Source: Populus alba (lineage: Eukaryota > Streptophyta > Magnoliopsida > Malpighiales > Salicaceae). Taken from it: a stretch of 64,000 nt of DNA. Both the position numbers and the translations under genes were made by a program. The stretch is from NCBI RefSeq assembly GCF_005239225.2, contig NC_133297.1, positions 21,985,882-22,049,881 on the forward strand. Reading direction: 5' to 3'. Positions 58,815-64,000 of this stretch are shown piece by piece. Each line of letters opens with the position of its first letter. Position 1 is the stretch's first letter. The notes beneath the pieces were generated by a model. It made no database searches, was not told where the DNA came from, and saw only the letters and a program-made list of their open reading frames with translations.

Positions 58815-61800
58815 TAAAATTTCATTCTCGAAATTCAAGTTATGTACCTATATCGGAGAACAAGTGCGGAAACTTCTCCTTCATCTCGGATTCTCTTTCT
58901 CATGTTTGTTCTTCTATTCGAGAGCTTCTCCATAATACTCTCACTAAGGGAACTCTCTTATTCCTCAACAACTTCTCATCTCGATCTAAGATCTTGACGG
59001 CCTTAGTTTTCATGGTTAGATCCCCTTCAATCTTCATAGGAACTTATGACAATACCCGTGAGGGGTCTATTTTGGCCTTTTGCAGCAATGATACATGGAA
59101 TACATTGTGAATCTTATCCAAATATACAAGCTATTCTAATCAATATGCAACTGGCCCGATTCTTTCCTTAATCTCAAAAGGCCCAATATATCTCGGGGCT
59201 AATTACCGTTTTACTCCAAATCGAATGATGCCTTTCCAAGGAGCTACCTTTAGAAATACTTTATCCCCCACTTGGAATTCCAAAGGCCTTCTTCGGCTAT
59301 CTGCGTAACTTTTTTTGTCTATCCTAGGCTTCCTTCATCCTCTTTTTGATCACCCTTACCTTGTTAGTTGTCAGTTGCACCATTTCAGGTCCCAAAAGCT
59401 TCCTTTCTCCTACTTCCTCCCAACAAATTGGGGTACGACAGTTACTCCCATACAATGCTTCATAAGGAGCCATACCAATAGTAGTTTGATGGCTATTATT
59501 ATAAGTAAACTCCACCAATGGCAGGAGATCCTCCCAATCCCCTCCAAACTCCAACACACAGGACCTCAGGAGATCCTCAAGAGTTTGAATGGTCCTTTTG
59601 GATTGACCATCCATTTGAGGAAGAAATGTCGTGCTTATATTCAACTTTGTCCCTATTTCCCATTGTAAGCTAGGCCACAATCTCTGTGTGAACCTTGGAT
59701 CCCGATCCGATATAATTAAAACTGGCACTCTGTGAAGTCTGATTACCTCATTTACATATAATTTTGCCAATTTATCCACCGAATCAGTCATCTTTATAAG
59801 CAAAAACAAAGCAGATTTTATTAGTCGATCCACGACCACCCATATGGCATCATTCCCCTTCTTTTCCCTAGGTAATCTCGTCACAAAATCCATAGAAATA
59901 TCCTCCCATTTCCATTCCAGAATTGATCATGACTGTAATTCCTCTATAGGTTTCTGGTGTTCTATCTTTACTTGTTGACAGATCCTACAGTTCGACACAA
60001 ATTCTACTATTTCCCTCTTCATATTTGGCCACCAGTAGTATTCCTTTAAATCCCTATACATCTTTGTACTCCCAGGATGAGTAGCAAATCAAGATTTATG
60101 AGCTTCTCTTAATATTTTATCTTTCAAAATCTTATCCTCAGGTAAATAAATTCGTCTACCTATAACTATTAGCCCATTGAATAACATTTGAAATGATGTT
60201 TCTATACCCTTTTTTACCCTCTCTTTGATCTCTTTTACTTTCCCATCTACCTGTTGAGTCACCAAGACCTTATCTTGAAGCACAAATCGGATCTTTAACT
60301 GAGCTAACAGTGATCCCTCAAGCCCAACACTTAGCCGCAAGCCCATTTTCTTTAACTCCACTATACTTTCCTGTTCCTTAAGCTCCATATCATTCATCAT
60401 TATTTTCCCTTCCTACTTAAGGTATCGGCTACTACATTAGGCTTACTAGGATGGTAGTCAATAACACAATCATAATCTTTTATTAACTCTACCTATCTTC
60501 TCTGCCGCATGTTCAACTCCTTCTGTGATATCAAATACTTCAAACTTTTATGGTCTGTAAAGATTTGAATTTATGTCCCATACAAATAAGGTCTCCATAC
60601 TCTTAAAGCAACAACCATTGCTGCAAGTTTTAGGTCATGAACCGAGTAATTCACTTCATGCAACTTTAACTATCTTGATGCATAAGCAATCACACGCCCG
60701 TGTTGCATCAATACACATCCTAGACCCTTTTTTTAGGCATCACTATATACCACAAACCCTTCTGTCCTCGATGGAAGGGACAACACATGAGCAGAAGTGA
60801 GCCTCTCCTTTAGTTCTCGAAAGCTCGCTTCACACTCTTCCGACCAAACATACCTGACTTCCTTGTGGGTCAACTTAGTTAAAGTTGATGCTATGGTGGA
60901 GAACCCCTCAATAAACCTCCGATAATATCCAGCAAGACCTAAGAAACTCTGGATTTCTATCACGTTGGTAGGCCTTTCCCATTTTAACACGACCTCAACC
61001 TTTCTTGGATCCATAATTATTCCTTCTATGAATATTACATGGCCTAAAAATACTACTTCCTTGAGCCAGAACTCACACTTATCCAACTTTGCATATAATT
61101 GATTCTCTCTTAAAGTCTGTAGCACAACCCTTAGATGTTGTTCATGCTCCAAGTGAGAGTTTGAATATACCAAAATATCATCAATAAATACAACCACATA
61201 TTGGTCCAAGTAAGGTTGAAACACCCGATTCATCAAGTCTATAAACATGGCCGGAGCATTGGTTAACCTGAAAGGCATCACCGAAAACTCGTAATGCCCA
61301 TAACGGGTTCGGAAGGCAGTGTTTTGGATGTCTTGTTCCTTGATTCTCAATTGGTGGTATCTAGATCTCAGATCTATCTTAGAGAACACTCTAGCATCCT
61401 TCAACTGATCAAACAAGTCATCTATTCGTGGGAGTGGGTATCTGTTCTTTACCGTCACTTTATTCAATTGACGATTATCAATGCACAAACGAAGGGTGTC
61501 ATCCTTCTTCTTTACAAACAATACCGAAGCTCCCCAAGGCGAGTTACTAGGCCAGATGAAGCCTTTATCTAACAACTCCTGAAGCTGGACCTTCAATTCC
61601 GCTAATTCCATAGGTGTCATCCTATAAGGAGACTGGGCTAAAGGAGAAACTTCTGGAATAGTTTCTATGGAAACTTCAATTTCTCTAACTGGAGGTAATC
61701 CAGGCAACTCTTCTGGGAATACATCTCGAAACTCCCTTACAACAGGAATACTAGCCAAATCTATGCTACCCTTCTCCAACTTTCTTACATGGGCTAACCA

Positions 61801-61839
61801 AGCAGAACAACCTTTCCTTAGTAATTTTCTAGCCACCAA
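58815..61839 (-). pseudogene. Chromovirus pol: RT, RNase H, integrase, chromodomain-like tail
   Basis: 61839-60733 is open (368 codons): [79 protein letters not shown] (catalytic Asp pair intact), [21 protein letters not shown] (RNase H start), then a stop. RNase H remains continue to about 60420. 60400-60089 is the region before the integrase finger. The finger (CRICQQ) is at about 59975 and the core at 59893-59324 (MDFVTRLPREKKG, ISDRDPRFT). The third acidic motif reads DGQSKRTIQT instead of DGQSERTIQT, so the catalytic Glu is Lys. The tail at about 59000-58850 reads VRVLWRSSRIEEQT-stop-ERE, a chromovirus C-terminus with Trp changed to stop. Confidence 0.9.
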
Positions 61840-62149
61840 GACTGAGATTACACAACTTGGAATTACTTTTCTTCCCCTTTAAACAATACTCTTTTATCAC
61901 TTATTCCTTGAATTGTCACCATTTTGGTGAAACAATCCACTGTGCCACCATATTAGGTACAACTCCCACATCCTCGTAGGTCATTGGATATACCCGACCC
62001 TGAGTCCTCCCCTCTTGATTTCAAGGCCTCCCATGAGTAGCACTCATCCTTGACTGGGTAAGCCTGATAGGACAATCAACTGTCAGTGATTGTTGTTGGC
62101 TCTAAACCTCAATCCTCAGACCATGGACTCCCTCGGTAGTTCTACGAGG

Positions 62150-63383
62150 ACAATCCTTCTTCCTATGACTCATGTCCCTACAATAGTAATAGCCTCTACC
62201 TATATGCGGGCACTCTCTCCATCGATGACCCTCACCTCAACAAATATAACATCTCCCCAGCATCACAGAGCAATGTCCAGGGATTCGCTGCTCACACCTC
62301 TGACAAAATGGATATCCTGGTCCCTTTTGCTCTATAGACCCTTCAACAGTTTTGACTCCTTGTCTAGATTGTCCTCCCTAAGCTCCTCTTCCATTGATTT
62401 GTCTAGATCCTCCTGAGCTCCCTTCTAGGGTGAAACTCTCACCTCTTTTCTGGAACTGTCCTGATGATTGCCCACTCTTCCCTTTCTTTGGGAGAGGAGG
62501 TCTCCCAGTCAAAAACTCAAAATGTCTCCTTTTAGCTCCCATTGCCTGACTCTGCTCGACCACTGGCTTCGGGGTATCCTTTATTACCCTCTCCATACCC
62601 TGAGCAACCCGTATCAATTCCCGCACAGACTGAAACTGCATGGCTATCAATATCATCCTCAATTCACACCTCAATCCATCACGAAACCTCTCCACCCTAT
62701 GGCACTTTGTGGGAAGGTAAGTGGAGGCAAAAGCTGCTAAATCTTGAAATCTCCTCTCATACTCTAGAATTGTCAAATCTCCCTATTTCAAATCCAAAAA
62801 CTCTTGTTCTTTCTCCATCCTATACTCCCAAGAATAGTACCTCTCCTCAAACTCTTCATGAAAATCCCTCAATCTCAATACCTCCCTTGATCTCCTCTCT
62901 CTAATGGTCTCCTACCAAGAGTGGGCACTTTTAACCAATAGCTAAGTCACACAATCCACTTGTAGCTCCTCTAGCACTTGCATCTAATTTATAACTCTTT
63001 CCACTTTCCTCAGCCAATGCCTAGCAATCTCAGCATCCTCTTCGTCATGGTAAGTCATACAACCCATCTCTCTTACACCCTTCACCCATTGCACTATGGT
63101 AACTACTCCCCTGATTTTAGGAGTCGTATTGAAAGGCTCCCGCTACCATTCCTACTGCTACAACTCTCACTATGTGTTCCATAAAAGCAGGATCTGAAAA
63201 TGGGTTTGATCCAGCTACCGGTGCCACTGGTGGGGGTATATTATCTCCCCCCTGTCTATCTGATACCTCGATCATGGAAACATCTACCCTAAGCAGAACA
63301 ACGAAATCATCTTGAAGTCTCACTGAGTCACCCCCTTCTGAGTACACTAAAGCTACAAGTATATGAGAGGAGGTGTCTGCCAA
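62150..63383 (-). pseudogene. Chromovirus gag
   Basis: 63383-63117 holds the N-terminal frame (MADTSSHILVALVYSEGGDS, later DPAFMEHIVRVV). Middle parts are in broken frames. 62776-62378 holds YERRFQDLAAFASTYLPTKC, then RFRDGLRCELRMI, VRELIRVAQGMERV and Gly/Ser/Gln-rich sequence. Zinc-knuckle-like C-rich sequence follows at about 62330-62150 (CQRCEQRIPGHC, GEGHRWRECPH, CRDMSHRKKDCPR). Stops and frameshifts separate the pieces. Order and content match Tekay/Del gag. Confidence 0.8.
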
Positions 63384-63535
63384 GGGATCCTAGTCTAGAT
63401 CACTTTCATTACAAAAACTCTGATCACTTCCCCAAATTAGGGATGGATCAGTCTTGGCTCCTTGTCTTATCTTCAACATCCTGAAACACATTTCAAAATC
63501 ATCTAATTATTCATGTCCCTGGAATAGCAACCTGG

Positions 63536-63547
63536 GCTCTGATACCA
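63536..63547 (-). other. Primer-binding site (initiator tRNA-Met)
   Basis: TGGTATCAGAGC on the minus strand, three bases inside the 5' LTR edge. It is the standard initiator-Met primer site of plant chromoviruses. Confidence 0.9.
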
Positions 63548-63550
63548 AAA

Positions 63551-64000
63551 TGCAACATCCCCCATTCCAGGATAAAACAACAATCTCATGTCAATTCGAA
63601 AAAAAAACAGAAGTAATTTTTTTTTTTCTTTTTTGTATATATATATATATATATAATTCATGGGTCTTTATATTAAAATCTACCGAAATTTTTGATGGAG
63701 TCCCCCCTATACCGGAAGGTCCCAAGTTATTGACATGGAATCTATTTACACTTCTAATAGCTCGCATCTCATAAACTTAATTCTCGAACCCAATCATCTG
63801 TGGTTTCAATTCCACACTTATACTCACACCCATCAACCACAATATTTAAGATATGCATTAGATAAACAAAATATCATTATGGATTGATAAAATAAATATA
63901 TAAATATAAATACATAGACATGAGAATATGGTTATATAAATGAAAGGTTAAATTCATTCAATCAAGTTTTAAAACATTAATTATATAAATTAAGTTATAC
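63551..64000 (-). repeat. 5' LTR of the chromovirus, truncated by window end
   Basis: Starts (plus view) TGCAACATCCCCCATTCCAG, homologous to TGTAACATCCTCCATTCCG at 55962, and stays co-linear with the 3' LTR to the window end. It differs by substitutions and a longer (TA)n run at 63635-63653. Confidence 0.9.

Larger units (their letters stand above)
55962..64000 (-). mobile_element. Tekay-like chromovirus, minus strand, incomplete in window
   Basis: The element reads right to left: 5' LTR from 63551 (runs off the window), primer-binding site 63547-63536, gag, protease and RT, RNase H, integrase with chromodomain-like tail, polypurine tract 58812-58801, 3' LTR 58800-55962. The 3' LTR is complete (2839 bp), with TG...CA ends (TGTAAATCCCG to GGATGTTACA). 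It is inserted in Athila gag. The expected target duplication is ATTTG (55957-55961); its partner lies outside the window. It contains stops and catalytic changes. Confidence 0.9.

Noticed and set aside
59315..62904. Plus-strand frames across the right end
   Set aside because: Antisense shadows of the chromovirus gag and pol on the minus strand.

Overview
This window is plant nuclear DNA, AT-rich and dominated by transposable elements, from a eudicot that is probably Salicaceae and Populus-like. That assignment is inference from gene content and repeat style and has not been searched. Only two genes look intact and single-copy: a WIYLD/pre-SET/SET histone methyltransferase of the SUVR type (12557-17664, +, nine coding exons, 854 aa) and a plastid-targeted glutathionyl-hydroquinone reductase (19135-20633, -, three exons, 426 aa). 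They converge tail to tail across about 1.5 kb. Almost everything else is retrotransposon, DNA transposon or tandem repeat, mostly decayed.

Left part (1-12.1 kb): a minisatellite (1-1190) leads into a polypurine tract and a long Tat/Ogre-like LTR (1391-3817). A second copy of the same LTR family lies in inverted orientation directly against it (about 3840-5058). An AT-rich minisatellite follows (5480-6210). Then comes a decayed Ty1/copia element (7134-11446), whose integrase is split at a conserved motif by an 865-bp hAT-type non-autonomous element with a perfect 8-bp target duplication.

Middle part (20.7-37.2 kb): a diverged 160-bp tandem repeat, a broken GRF zinc-finger gene, a MULE transposase C-terminal remnant, an older relative of the first LTR with a primer-binding-like site, a CACTA (En/Spm) element with TNP2 transposase remains and CCGTCGGT-rich subterminal repeats, and a chromovirus pol remnant, then an LTR-like AT-rich stretch.

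Right part (37.2-64 kb): a tandem Athila-like complex arranged internal-LTR-internal-LTR-internal. The first internal region has gag, protease and integrase zinc-finger remnants, but RT is deleted and an intronless LOG (cytokinin-activating enzyme) copy sits between integrase and the 3' UTR. The second internal region holds an unrecognised coding-like segment, a truncated LOG copy and six tandem copies of a 1.0-kb 3' UTR unit. The second LTR is split by a 3.7-kb solo LTR (TSD CATGT) full of GC-rich palindromic arrays. The third internal region (gag) is split by a minus-strand Tekay-like chromovirus whose 5' LTR runs off the window.

The most notable points are the LOG retrocopies carried inside the Athila-like complex, the amplified 3' UTR unit, the palindromic GGCAGCGA arrays, and the abutting inverted LTRs.
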